A program made the translations under genes and the position numbers. Below the pieces are notes generated by a model. That model saw nothing but the letters and a program-made list of their open reading frames with translations. It was not told the DNA's origin and ran no database searches. This document shows, piece by piece, positions 41,270 through 50,495 of a stretch of DNA of 64,000 nucleotides. Each line of letters starts with the position of its first letter. The stretch's first letter is position 1. The DNA is from an uncultured Bacteroidales bacterium (GTDB lineage Bacteria > Bacteroidota > Bacteroidia > Bacteroidales > Bacteroidaceae): contig CADCBO010000022.1 of assembly GCA_902799685.1 (NCBI GenBank), positions 1 to 64,000 on the forward strand, written 5' to 3'.

Positions 41270-43552
41270 CTCGCTTTTAATTACATCAGCAGGATTGGTG
41301 CGCATTATGGCGCGTATCTTGCCCCATACTGAGAGCGCCATAATGAGCGCAATTGCCACCAGCGTTACAGGTGCAATCCAGACATACAGTCCTGCATGAC
41401 CAAGCAAAGCCAATGAAGCCAGAATGCCTATGGGGAATGCCACTGCCAGTATTATGCAGTACGGCCTGATGAACAGGGCCATTATGTTCCTGCCCTTTGC
41501 ACCGTTGATTTTGCGCAGAGCCACTTCCTTGCGGCGTACGTTGGTTTCGGCCGATATGGATGATGTCACGCTCAGTATCACCAGCAGTATGCACACCATT
41601 CCGCCTATCTGGAATCCCAACGCTGCAAAGCGATATTCATCGTCGGTATATTTGGGTATGGATATTATCCTGACATCCTCCATAGATGACGGATTAACCT
41701 CTTTCCAGGCATCACGCAGAAGGGTCTCAGCCTCAGTCTTTGAAACACCTTCACGGAACCGAACAAAAAAGTTTGTATGGTATTCCGATATGGGATGATA
41801 ATGGAACAACCCACCTACATCTCTGGCTGTCTCATATGGATCACCTAACATATAATGTTCATACACTCCGGTTATATGAACAGGAAAGACTGTGTTGGAA
41901 ATAGTACTTGATATGCTGCTTAAATCCACACTATCCTTCATATACCTTTCGTACGTAAGCCGGTCTATCAGGTATCCGCTTGTAGGATGCGTAGGATCAA
42001 GCCATTCAATCGGAATATTGAAGAACTGGAAATAACGTATATCATAACCTTTTTCAAACAACCATTCCGTTCTGCCTTGAACATTGAACTGACTTGCATG
42101 CGATCCGTTCCAGTCGTACTCAGAAGACACCATATCCTCAACCTGTGGCATCCTTCTGACCAAATTGCAGAATGCCTGCTGATTGTCAGTATATGAATCG
42201 CCTTCCTCGGTCTCAACATAGAAAGTCCTGCGGGTTTCTGACCTGGAAAGCGGGTTATATGGTCTTGGTGCTGTAAATGCTATGTCAAGAACCGATGCCA
42301 ATGCCATAACTGCAACCGATGTCTCTATGCCCATTATTATGTATTTCAAGGCTTTCCGCTCACGCTGGTAGGCCGCTATCCTGTTCCTCAGAACCTTGTT
42401 CTGACCAAATACCGCTATCCGGCATACCACAACGCCTACTAACGCAATGCACACGGTTGTCAATGTATTCAGCCATATCAAATCCGCTAAATGGAAATAA
42501 CGGTCTCCCATATAAACTGTCTGGTTAACCCATGAGCAGACAAGGATTGTGATATATTGGGCTATGGCAAATGATAATAGCAGTATGATAAGAACTTCGG
42601 CTAACAGCATAAACGCAAGACTACTCTGTCTGGCTCCCAGGCTATATCGGATTATGTTGGCCCGGTTACGCTGCTTGAGCACCATTGCCAGATGCTTGAG
42701 GTAATTTGTTACGGCAACAAGGAGAACCAGAATGCTCAACATGCTAAGCCACAGCTTTTCCATCCTGTCACCGGGATTCTCATGGAATCCGGCCAGTTGC
42801 AGAATCTTTCTGTTTCCCTCGCCATCATCTACCAAGGTAACGCTCAGTCTGTCGTTTATATCATTTACGTCGGCTCCCTCCTTAAGTACAACATCGACAT
42901 CGTAAAATGTAAAACCTTGGATCTTCCAGTCCTGAGCACTGAAAAAAACGTCATAACCAAAGCTGCGACGCCATTTGTCATCACGCACCACATTTACAAT
43001 CTGATATTCTCTGCCTATCCGGTAGGTCTCAGTCTTGACAAGACATTGGCTTATATCCTTGTCATAACCCATGCGTTTAAGAAGTGACTCCGATACTACA
43101 ATCTCATTCTCGTTCTGTGGCACTCTGTCACCATACAAGAGAGAGAGATTCCAGTATTTGAAATAATCGCCATCAACATAAACTCCTTTTACCGGCCCCA
43201 TTCCATATACCTTGACCGAATCGGCAAAAGACAAATGGGCCGACATGCCACCGCCTACACTTACAGATTCTATTTCCGGCAAATCCAACAGAGTCTTGTA
43301 ATCCAGATATGGCAACTGTGAGCGATATATCCTATCCTGTTGGTTTACATGGTTTCCCGGCATTGTCATGCAAACAAACCGGCTCCGTTTGTGACCGGGC
43401 AGCCGGTTCTCAAAGAAATCATCATAGTTGATGCCATAGAACAGCATGGAGAACATTGCTGTACCTATAGCGAGACAGCAAACACTGAGCAGACTGTAAA
43501 TCCAACTCCTGCAGATACTCCTCCAAGCGGTCTTTAGGTAATGGATGAACAT
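41267..43552 (-). CDS. MacB/FtsX-type ABC permease (2)
   Basis: 761 residues, the most divergent of the four permeases. N-terminal helix WIYSLLSVCCLAIGTAMFSMLFYG, a periplasmic domain, an FtsX block (LWLSMLSILVLLVAVTNYLKHLAMVLKQRNRANIIRYSLGARQSS), a second helix and periplasmic domain, and a final FtsX block with ETNVRRKEVALRKINGAKGRNIMALF. It ends in NPADVIKSE. Its ATG overlaps the stop of the ABC ATPase gene (TAATG), so these two are translated together and probably form a transporter. Confidence 0.92.
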   Translation of the reverse strand: MFIHYLKTAWRSICRSWIYSLLSVCCLAIGTAMFSMLFYGINYDDFFENRLPGHKRSRFVCMTMPGNHVNQQDRIYRSQLPYLDYKTLLDLPEIESVSVGGGMSAHLSFADSVKVYGMGPVKGVYVDGDYFKYWNLSLLYGDRVPQNENEIVVSESLLKRMGYDKDISQCLVKTETYRIGREYQIVNVVRDDKWRRSFGYDVFFSAQDWKIQGFTFYDVDVVLKEGADVNDINDRLSVTLVDDGEGNRKILQLAGFHENPGDRMEKLWLSMLSILVLLVAVTNYLKHLAMVLKQRNRANIIRYSLGARQSSLAFMLLAEVLIILLLSFAIAQYITILVCSWVNQTVYMGDRYFHLADLIWLNTLTTVCIALVGVVVCRIAVFGQNKVLRNRIAAYQRERKALKYIIMGIETSVAVMALASVLDIAFTAPRPYNPLSRSETRRTFYVETEEGDSYTDNQQAFCNLVRRMPQVEDMVSSEYDWNGSHASQFNVQGRTEWLFEKGYDIRYFQFFNIPIEWLDPTHPTSGYLIDRLTYERYMKDSVDLSSISSTISNTVFPVHITGVYEHYMLGDPYETARDVGGLFHYHPISEYHTNFFVRFREGVSKTEAETLLRDAWKEVNPSSMEDVRIISIPKYTDDEYRFAALGFQIGGMVCILLVILSVTSSISAETNVRRKEVALRKINGAKGRNIMALFIRPYCIILAVAFPIGILASLALLGHAGLYVWIAPVTLVAIALIMALSVWGKIRAIMRTNPADVIKSE

Positions 43553-44226
43553 TACAGTGGGAGTTCCTTTACGATGCTTCCGTCAAAGAGGTTGATGATG
43601 CGGTTGGCGTACGATGCATCATGACGGCTGTGGGTTACCATTACGATAGTGGTTCCCTGCTGGTTGAGCTCCTTGAGCAGGTTCATAACCTCCTGACCAT
43701 TCACTGAATCCAAGTTACCGGTGGGCTCATCGGCCAATATCAGTTTGGGACCTGCTATCACGGCACGGGCTATTGCTACACGCTGCTGCTGACCACCGCT
43801 CAACTGATTGGGGAAATGCTTCTCGCGGTGAGAGATGTTCATGCGCTCCATAACCTCCTCGGCGCGGCGGCGACGCTCCTTGGCGGGCACACCCATATAG
43901 AGCAGCGGCAGCTCTATGTTCTCACGCACGTTGAGTTCATCAATCAGGTTAAAGCTCTGGAACACAAATCCAATCACGCCCTTACGAAGGTCTGTGCGAT
44001 GGTTCTCATCAAGCGTAGCTACCTCAACCCCCTGAAGCTTATAACTGCCCTTGGTGGGGTTGTCCAGCAAACCAAGGATATTAAGGAGGGTTGACTTACC
44101 GCAACCTGACGGGCCCATGATGGCCACAAACTCACCGTCGGCAACCGTGAACGATACATCATTCAGCGCCCAGGTCTCAACTTCCTCCGTACGGAAGATC
44201 TTCTGTAAATTCTGTACTTCAATCAT
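43552..44226 (-). CDS. ABC transporter ATP-binding protein (MacB/LolD type)
   Basis: 224 residues, complete ATPase. Walker A MGPSGCGKSTLLN, Q-loop VFQSFNLIDEL, signature LSGGQQQRVAIARAV, Walker B LILADEPTGNLDS, H-loop MVTHSRHDA. This is the MacB/LolD/FtsE class that works with FtsX-type permeases. It is the only such ATPase among four permease genes, so it may serve more than one. It is transcribed from its own regulon promoter at 44273-44357 and coupled to the permease gene at 41267. Confidence 0.97.
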   Translation of the reverse strand: MIEVQNLQKIFRTEEVETWALNDVSFTVADGEFVAIMGPSGCGKSTLLNILGLLDNPTKGSYKLQGVEVATLDENHRTDLRKGVIGFVFQSFNLIDELNVRENIELPLLYMGVPAKERRRRAEEVMERMNISHREKHFPNQLSGGQQQRVAIARAVIAGPKLILADEPTGNLDSVNGQEVMNLLKELNQQGTTIVMVTHSRHDASYANRIINLFDGSIVKELPL

Positions 44227-44272
44227 ATTTCAAATTATTAGGTTATTGATTACTTATTTCTAATTTCTGACT

Positions 44273-44357
44273 CAAAATTATCCCTCAACTACTCCATCCT
44301 CCAAGAAAAAATCTCAAAATCGCACTTTCCGCCCCAAAATCGTCTAATTTTTTGACA
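44273..44357 (-). promoter_or_regulatory. Regulon promoter B (ABC ATPase-permease operon)
   Basis: On the minus strand TGTCAAAAAATTAGAC starts at 44357, directly after the stop of the upstream permease, with the second half-site GCGATTTTG 20 bases on. TTG (44304-44302) is 53 bases from the motif start, then 21 bases to TAATTTTG (44280-44273). Confidence 0.85.
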
Positions 44358-44358
44358 C

Positions 44359-46911
44359 TCACTCGCTCTTGATGACATCGGCCGGATTCTCGCTGGCGGT
44401 CTTGACAACCTTGTGGATAACGGTAAGGCCGATAACAATGACCGTCACTGCAAATATCGCAGCATAAATCCACCAGCTTATGGTAGCCTGACGCGGGAAC
44501 TTCTGTATCCACTGATGCATTATCAGATAACCTGTGATGAAGGCAGCACCCATGGATATTGCTATCACTGCACCGTATTCCTTTGTGAATATTGAAAGGA
44601 TATCCCTGACTTTGGCGCCATGAACCTTGCGGACTGCAATCTCACGGCGACGCTCCAGACAGGCCAGGCTTATCATGGACCATACACCGAAAATTGAAAT
44701 CATGATGCATATTATTCCCATGACTAGAATCAGATTCTTAAGATGCTTGTCCTTGTCGAGAGCCTTATAGAACTGGTCTTCGGTAAAAGTTATCTCATAT
44801 GTGCAATCTATGCCATCAAGAATCCCGGAAACCTTCTTGACAAGTTCTTTTTTGAAACCGTTTTTATATTGGACCATATAGGCTGCTCCAGGCTTTCCCA
44901 TAAGCCCTCCTGCCAGATCAGTGATAAGACTTGAAGTGAGTTTGGGGTTGTTCGGAGTACAGAGGATAAGGAAGGGAGGTGCCACCTCAAATGAGGTCAT
45001 ATATATATCTTTTATTACGGCAATCACGTGAAAATCATTGGTCTGAGTCTTCAATCCACCTAATAATCGGTTTAAATCCAAATCATTTATCATGACACTT
45101 TCTACTGTAATAACCGGATCTTCCGAAACGGGGCCAAGGCCGAGTTTTCTATAGAGGTTCTCCGTTATCACCACCTCATTGTCCATAATGGGACGATCAA
45201 CAGGAATTGATCCGTCCAATACAGTTACATTCAGTATTTCAAGTTCATCCTTATCAAGCATATCCAGGACGCTGTACTCGCAACTGTCTATGCCATTGAT
45301 ACTGTAATCGGGATACATATTATACCTTCCGGCTGTTGTATATGAATACATATCCTTGATACCCTGCTTAACCCAGACTATCTGAGGCAATGATTCCAAC
45401 TTGGATGAAATAGCATACTCACTTTCATATTTCTCCTGAAAATTCACATTTTGGATGGCATCCATATGATCAAGCATTGCACTAAACTCTTCATCACTGT
45501 CTGCTTTCACATTGCCCATCAGGATATCCGTTATGGAAAATACGCCATCTGGCGTTATGGTAATTACAGCCTGATCGTTTATGTTTATGCCCCAATTCTC
45601 GTTCCTGAGATAATTGAACTGATGCAACATGACACAGGTGATGAATGCAAACAGGGTACCCGTAAACAACTGCAGTCCTACGCTGATCTTCCTGAAAAAG
45701 CCTTTGCTTTTTGAATGCGCAATAGTATCCTGTATGGTTCTGAGTCTTATCACATAGACGCAAATCACGCATGAAATCAGTGAAACGAGGAACACTGACA
45801 GCAACAACACAATACTGCTTGTCATAAGGAATCCTACAGGCATACTGATATCGGCTAAGGAGATATATGCATCTTTAAGCATCCACACCATTATCATTCC
45901 TATAACCAGACCTGATAAGACAAGTATGGACATTTCAAGTGAGAACATCAGGATAAGGTCTCTCATGGATGCTCCGTGAACAATACGCAATGCCGCTTCA
46001 CGGTCACGTCCTCTCAAGGTATTGATAAAGAATATTAGAATATTAACCAGAGAACACAGCATAATCAGGATACTTGCCATGCAGAACAGGCTCATGGTCC
46101 TGAAACTTACATATGATTCGTCCTTAATAAGTTTAAGGTGCAGGTCGCTGATAGGAACAAAGCCCATTGTTGATTTTGACATTTCTGAAATAGACACTCT
46201 CAGCCTCACAAAATCATTAGAGCTTTTCAGAAGCAAATCCATCGCCTCATCGGCATCAACTCCTTTTCTGAATTTCCAGAAACAGTTTGACTGTAGCGTC
46301 TTGTTTATATCGCTGTACATAGAACGACGTGGCAAAGAACTTACATCTGCATTATCAAGTACATCGCGATATGACATGATATCAAAATCCAATACTGTAG
46401 GTTTATTGAAATCCTTAAGTACAGCAACTACGGTGCGGCCGCCTATTTTCTGTCCAATCGGATCTATATCCCGGTAGTTCTTCTTTGCATAATGCTCGGA
46501 TAATGCGATATAATCCTTATTTCCGATGAATGACCAGTCACCCTTGGCAAGCCCAATTCCAAAGAAACCACAGAAAGCGGAGTCAACCTGTAACTCTGTG
46601 TAATGCTCATTATCGGTCTCAAGCCTGAAATAGGTAGTGGCTTCAGGTTCAATCGTCTCCGTTATTCCTTTGAGGAGACGGTTGCCGGTTCCTTTCTTCA
46701 GTATATCCTTCCCATCCTGAGTTGATTCATTAAACGTATAAATACGGTCCGCATCCTTATGGAATCGGTCAAACGAGTTCTCGTAATAGAGCCATACAGA
46801 GGAGAGACTGAGGCAAACAAAACCGGCGGCAAGACCGATTACACTGACCGTGTTCTGCAACGCAAACTTACGGATGTTGCGGATAGCGATTTTAAGGTAA
46901 TGTATAAACAT
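44359..46911 (-). CDS. MacB/FtsX-type ABC permease (3)
   Basis: 850 residues with the duplicated FtsX layout: N-terminal helix (ALQNTVSVIGLAAGFVCLSLSSVW), first periplasmic domain, three helices near residues 285-395, a second periplasmic domain, and a last three-helix block containing CLERRREIAVRKVHGAKVRDILSIFTKEYG. The end is ENPADVIKSE. It is close kin to the permease at 35864 in both helices and periplasmic parts. It is a single-gene unit under regulon promoter C, with no ATPase of its own. Confidence 0.93.
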   Translation of the reverse strand: MFIHYLKIAIRNIRKFALQNTVSVIGLAAGFVCLSLSSVWLYYENSFDRFHKDADRIYTFNESTQDGKDILKKGTGNRLLKGITETIEPEATTYFRLETDNEHYTELQVDSAFCGFFGIGLAKGDWSFIGNKDYIALSEHYAKKNYRDIDPIGQKIGGRTVVAVLKDFNKPTVLDFDIMSYRDVLDNADVSSLPRRSMYSDINKTLQSNCFWKFRKGVDADEAMDLLLKSSNDFVRLRVSISEMSKSTMGFVPISDLHLKLIKDESYVSFRTMSLFCMASILIMLCSLVNILIFFINTLRGRDREAALRIVHGASMRDLILMFSLEMSILVLSGLVIGMIMVWMLKDAYISLADISMPVGFLMTSSIVLLLSVFLVSLISCVICVYVIRLRTIQDTIAHSKSKGFFRKISVGLQLFTGTLFAFITCVMLHQFNYLRNENWGININDQAVITITPDGVFSITDILMGNVKADSDEEFSAMLDHMDAIQNVNFQEKYESEYAISSKLESLPQIVWVKQGIKDMYSYTTAGRYNMYPDYSINGIDSCEYSVLDMLDKDELEILNVTVLDGSIPVDRPIMDNEVVITENLYRKLGLGPVSEDPVITVESVMINDLDLNRLLGGLKTQTNDFHVIAVIKDIYMTSFEVAPPFLILCTPNNPKLTSSLITDLAGGLMGKPGAAYMVQYKNGFKKELVKKVSGILDGIDCTYEITFTEDQFYKALDKDKHLKNLILVMGIICIMISIFGVWSMISLACLERRREIAVRKVHGAKVRDILSIFTKEYGAVIAISMGAAFITGYLIMHQWIQKFPRQATISWWIYAAIFAVTVIVIGLTVIHKVVKTASENPADVIKSE

Positions 46912-46939
46912 ATAGGACTGTTGTTTTTTAATTCTGCAC

Positions 46940-47024
46940 CAAAATTATCCCCTCTACGCACCATCCTCCAAGAAAAAAGGGCAAAAACGTACTTTCCGCC
47001 CCAAAATCGTCTAATTTTTTGACA
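46940..47024 (-). promoter_or_regulatory. Regulon promoter C (permease 3)
   Basis: Minus-strand TGTCAAAAAATTAGAC starts at 47024; TTG (46971-46969) lies 53 bases on; TAATTTTG (46947-46940) after another 21. The half-site 20 bases downstream reads ACGTTTTTG. The motif begins four bases after the end of the zeta-kinase gene. Confidence 0.85.
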
Positions 47025-47027
47025 CTT

Positions 47028-47618
47028 TCAATGAATCACAGCACGGACCCACTCCGGCAAGTCATCCGTATAACGTTTGGCTATCCTGCCATCGGTGGTT
47101 CTGAGAATCAGGCGCGGGGCGGCGTTTTCTGCCGAGTTGTCATAGAGATAAACCCTGTCGGCAATCTTTATGGCCTCTGATATGTTCTTGAGTGAGCTGT
47201 AGTATCTGGAGATAGTCTTGGAAATGGGCACCTCATGCCCGCCGTTAAGATAACGTTGCGCTATGCGGTTTATGTTTATCAGCGGCGATTCCGTGCACAC
47301 ATAGAATATCCTGATGAAAAAGCCTGCATCCTTAGCCTTGCGCAGGAATTCCATTTTCTCGGCCGATGAAAACACCGTTTCAAACACAAAGTCAGTTCCG
47401 TTTGACAAGCATTCATAACGCTGTCCGGTAGCCGTCTGGGCTGCTTTCAGGACTGCATCGGCAGAGTTCCAGTCACCGTATTGTTCCTGTGCGATATTAT
47501 CGGGATTGATGTAAAGACTGTCAGCGCCCCACTCATTCTTGAGCAGTTGTTCTGTAGTTGTGGTCTTTCCCGAACCATTAGGCCCGGCCACAATACACAT
47601 TACAGGTCTCTTTTTCAT
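47028..47618 (-). CDS. Zeta-toxin-like P-loop kinase
   Basis: 196 residues. Walker A is AGPNGSGKTTTTEQLL. The segment LYINPDNIAQEQYG and FVFETVFSS match zeta-toxin family proteins, which phosphorylate UDP-N-acetylglucosamine in characterised plasmid systems. An Arg/Lys-rich later part (NRIAQRYLNGGHEVPISKTISRYYSSL) fits the nucleotide-binding lid. It is encoded six bases after an HTH gene. Many chromosomal members are annotated only as ATPases, so toxicity is not certain. Confidence 0.8.
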   Translation of the reverse strand: MKKRPVMCIVAGPNGSGKTTTTEQLLKNEWGADSLYINPDNIAQEQYGDWNSADAVLKAAQTATGQRYECLSNGTDFVFETVFSSAEKMEFLRKAKDAGFFIRIFYVCTESPLININRIAQRYLNGGHEVPISKTISRYYSSLKNISEAIKIADRVYLYDNSAENAAPRLILRTTDGRIAKRYTDDLPEWVRAVIH

Positions 47619-47624
47619 AGTATC

Positions 47625-47987
47625 TTATTTTAAGTCTTTTATCTCTTCCAGTTTTTTGCGCAACACCTCATGGGCGTTGAATGAAGATGCCATTGCCGAT
47701 TCGCAAACCTGATGCATTATCTCCTCAAGCATGTATTCCTGCGGCTCTTCCAATGATGACAGCCTGTATTGCCTGATGTCCTGCCTTTTTACAGCCTCGT
47801 CATCCACGCCGCATCGGGTACCGAAATAGGCCAGCACCTGATTAACCTTGTCCATCCTGAGGCTCTGCTTGCCCTGCTCCAGTTCACGCAGGAACCTCAA
47901 CCCCACACCGGCCCTTGCCGCCAGCTCCGGCTGCGTAAGATGCCGCTCCTTGCGGCATCTCTTTATAAATGCGCTGATACTCTCCAT
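47625..47987 (-). CDS. HipB-like XRE-family regulator, partner of the zeta-like kinase
   Basis: 120 residues. An N-terminal helix-turn-helix (SISAFIKRCRKERHLTQPELAARAGVGLRFLRELEQGKQSLRMDKVNQVLAYFG) is typical of HipB/XRE antitoxins. The C-terminal half is helical and acidic (LSSLEEPQEYMLEEIMHQVCESAMASSFNAHEVLRKKLEEI), likely contacting the kinase. The pair differs from the classical epsilon/zeta plasmid set, in which the antitoxin has no HTH. A palindrome between its -7 box and start codon suggests autoregulation. Confidence 0.82.
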   Translation of the reverse strand: MESISAFIKRCRKERHLTQPELAARAGVGLRFLRELEQGKQSLRMDKVNQVLAYFGTRCGVDDEAVKRQDIRQYRLSSLEEPQEYMLEEIMHQVCESAMASSFNAHEVLRKKLEEIKDLK

Positions 47988-47992
47988 TTCTA

Positions 47993-48014
47993 CACCCTTT
48001 TGGGTGCAAAATTA
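47993..48014 (-). promoter_or_regulatory. Promoter and operator of the HTH/zeta-like pair
   Basis: Minus-strand TAATTTTG (48014-48007) is followed at once by the palindrome CACCC-AAAA-GGGTG (48006-47993), which would cover the transcription start, five bases before the HTH ATG. A similar half-site, TACCC followed by T, lies further upstream. Confidence 0.6.
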
Positions 48015-48087
48015 CTAATACATCTTAATAAAACGCTATAAAAAGGGTATAATTTGATATATTAGTCGCTCGCCCCTTTGCGGAGTT

Positions 48088-49161
48088 TTAAAGTACGGGA
48101 ATCAGGTACTGCCAGATTATATCCATATAGGGCTGATAGAGGTTGGAGTCTGTAGTGAGCACCAACACTGCATCCTTATCGGGGAATACCATGAAATACT
48201 GGCCGTTGGCTCCGTCGGCACGGTAACCGTTATCGGAGCATATCCACATCTGATAGCAGTAGCCTTTGGCCCACTGGTTGTTATCCTTGGTGATACCTAA
48301 ACGGGGCATATCCTCCAGGCGGGTTCCTGCGGGACCCGATTCCACCTTGTAGGTTGACATCTCCTTTACCCACGATGCAGGAATCACCTGCTTTCCTTTC
48401 CACTTGCCGTTCTGCAGCATACACTGTCCCATGCGGGCCATATCCTCGGTCTTAAGGTGCAGACCCCAGCCGCCGCAGCTCATTCCCTGCGGGCTCTTGT
48501 CCCATTCGGGCTTGTCTATGCCCAGCGGTTGCCACAGGCGCGGCTCAAGATAGTCATTCATATCCTGTCCTGTCACCTTGGTAATTATGGCCGACAGCAT
48601 GTATGTGCCCACAGAGTTATACACAAAATACGTTCCGGGGGTATGCGTAACCGGTTCTGCCAGGAATCCCTCAACCCAATCCGGAGCGGTATAGGTATTG
48701 AAATTTATGGCCACATCATGTCCGCAGGTCATTGTAAGCAGGTCACGTATGGTCATTGCGGCCAGATTATCGCTCACCTGAGCCGGGAGTTTGTCCGGGA
48801 AATACTTGATAACCTTGTCATCAACCTTAATCAGTCCCTCATCAATGGCAAATCCTATGGCAGCGGCCGTAAAGGTCTTGCTCACCGACCACATGGTATG
48901 CGGCTTTTCGGCCGATTCACCGTTATACCAGCGCTCCAGCACCACCTTGCCGTGCTTGAGCACCATAATACTGTGCAGGTTGATATGGTCCCTACCCTTA
49001 GGCTCGGTCTTTGTAGCCTCGTAAAAAGCATCGGCAGCAGCCACAAGTTCCTTACTGGGCTTGCCACGCTTCAGCTCATTATTATCGGAAGAATCACATG
49101 CAGCAAACTGCATCATCACAGCAGCCACCATAACAACGGCCAATAAACAGATTTTTCTCAT
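48088..49161 (-). CDS. Serine hydrolase lipoprotein of the class C beta-lactamase fold
   Basis: About 357 residues from ATG 49161; a longer frame to 49215 would bury the signal peptide. The signal ends in a lipobox (MQFAAC, then DSSDNNE). The catalytic SxxK is SVSK in HTMWSVSKTFTAAAIGFAIDEG, and the Y-x-N-like motif is YNS in YFVYNSVGTYMLS. LTMTCGHD and GGWGLHLKTEDMARMGQ are usual for this esterase/DD-peptidase-like family. Likely outer membrane or periplasm facing. The substrate is unknown, and true beta-lactamase activity is not implied. Confidence 0.9.
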   Translation of the reverse strand: MRKICLLAVVMVAAVMMQFAACDSSDNNELKRGKPSKELVAAADAFYEATKTEPKGRDHINLHSIMVLKHGKVVLERWYNGESAEKPHTMWSVSKTFTAAAIGFAIDEGLIKVDDKVIKYFPDKLPAQVSDNLAAMTIRDLLTMTCGHDVAINFNTYTAPDWVEGFLAEPVTHTPGTYFVYNSVGTYMLSAIITKVTGQDMNDYLEPRLWQPLGIDKPEWDKSPQGMSCGGWGLHLKTEDMARMGQCMLQNGKWKGKQVIPASWVKEMSTYKVESGPAGTRLEDMPRLGITKDNNQWAKGYCYQMWICSDNGYRADGANGQYFMVFPDKDAVLVLTTDSNLYQPYMDIIWQYLIPVL

Positions 49162-49317
49162 AATGAATGGTGAGTGACTAATTTTTCCAAATATAGGCAT
49201 TATCTTCAGAATCATTCAGAATCTGCTTAAATTTGTAATCCCTTTCTACAAGAGATAAGGCAAAACCATACTAAACGGATATCAGAACTCAACCTTGTCT
49301 GATTTAAACAAAGGGAA

Positions 49318-50457
49318 ATGAGAATACTTATTAATATGAAGAGGTTGGCGGAGGCAGCGCTTCTAGCTGCTACTATTCTGATTGGGACGGACTGCGCAGC
49401 CCAGGAGGTTGCATATCCGGATATCGTAGAGCGGTGGCGGCAGGACAACAAGGACCGTTGGGAGGCCAATATGGAATCATTGACGGTAAAGGACGGCGAT
49501 TTATCAATGAAGTTCTCATACCAGATATTCGGAGATAAACCATCCGATGGCCGCAGTCTGTATATCTCAATGCACGGAGGCGGCAACACTGCGGCAAGCG
49601 TGAATGACAGCCAGTGGGAGAACCAGAAGCACCTGTACAAGCCCGATGAAGGAGTCTATGTTTGTCCGCGCGCCCCCTGGAATGATTGGGACATGTGGTT
49701 CAAGCCGCCTATGGACAGACTTCTGGAAGAGCTTATACAGACATTGGCTTACACGCTTGACGTAAATCCCGACAAGGTATATCTGATGGGCTATTCGGCC
49801 GGAGGTGACGGAGTGTGGCGATTGGCTCCGCGTCTGGCCGACCATTTTGCATCGGCCTCAATGATGGCCGGTCATCCGGGCGATGTAAGTCTGGTCAATG
49901 TACGCAACATGCCCTTTACGATATGGGTGGGCGGCGATGATGCGGCCTACAACCGCAACCGTGAAGTGGCGGCGCGCGGCAGAGAGCTGGATTCGCTTCA
50001 ATCCACCGATGAAAACGGATATATACATGAGACTCACGTGCTTGAAGGCTACCCGCACTGGATGGACCTTAAGGATGCCGCCGCAGTGCCCTGGATGGCT
50101 CAGTTCAGACGCAATCCCTACCCCGACAGGATAGTCTGGCGTCAGGAGGAGGTCACCCGCGATGCATTCTACTGGATAGAAATCCCGCATGAGTACGCCA
50201 AGCGCGGACAGACCGTAATAGTGAGCCGTAACGGAAATGTAATCAATATTGAGAGTTCCGACTACCCCGAACTGACCATCTGCCTGAACAGCAAGATGGT
50301 CAACCTGTCCAGGAAAGTGACAGTAAAGTATCAGGGCCGCAAACTGTTCAAGACCAAACTGAAGCCCAGCAGTGAAACCGCCCGCCAGGCCCTTGAATCC
50401 CGCGGTGACCCCGCCTACATGTTTGACTGCAAAATCCGCCTTATGCTCCCAAAGTGA
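49318..50457 (+). CDS. Secreted alpha/beta hydrolase (PHB depolymerase/esterase type)
   Basis: 379 residues with a signal peptide ending around TDCAAQ. SLYISMHGGGNTA is the oxyanion loop, and KVYLMGYSAGGDGVWRLAPR is the nucleophile elbow (G-x-S-x-G). WVGGDDAAYNR and LEGYPHWMDLKD give candidate Asp and His. A C-terminal beta-rich domain (residues about 275-360, YAKRGQTVIVSRNGNVINIES) resembles an added sandwich. An in-frame ATG at 49336 is an alternative start. It converges on the permease at 50496 with a shared hairpin between the two stops. Confidence 0.87.
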   Translation: MRILINMKRLAEAALLAATILIGTDCAAQEVAYPDIVERWRQDNKDRWEANMESLTVKDGDLSMKFSYQIFGDKPSDGRSLYISMHGGGNTAASVNDSQWENQKHLYKPDEGVYVCPRAPWNDWDMWFKPPMDRLLEELIQTLAYTLDVNPDKVYLMGYSAGGDGVWRLAPRLADHFASASMMAGHPGDVSLVNVRNMPFTIWVGGDDAAYNRNREVAARGRELDSLQSTDENGYIHETHVLEGYPHWMDLKDAAAVPWMAQFRRNPYPDRIVWRQEEVTRDAFYWIEIPHEYAKRGQTVIVSRNGNVINIESSDYPELTICLNSKMVNLSRKVTVKYQGRKLFKTKLKPSSETARQALESRGDPAYMFDCKIRLMLPK

Positions 50458-50489
50458 CGCAAAGGGGTCGTTTCGTTTTGCGTCACTTT
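50451..50489. terminator. Bidirectional terminator between the esterase and permease 4
   Basis: Arms AAAGTGACGCAAA (50451-50463) and TTTGCGTCACTTT (50477-50489) are a perfect 13-base inverted repeat with a 13-base loop. The esterase stop lies in the stem. Sequence is closely related to the terminator at 41231. Confidence 0.75.
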
Positions 50490-50495
50490 GCGGCG

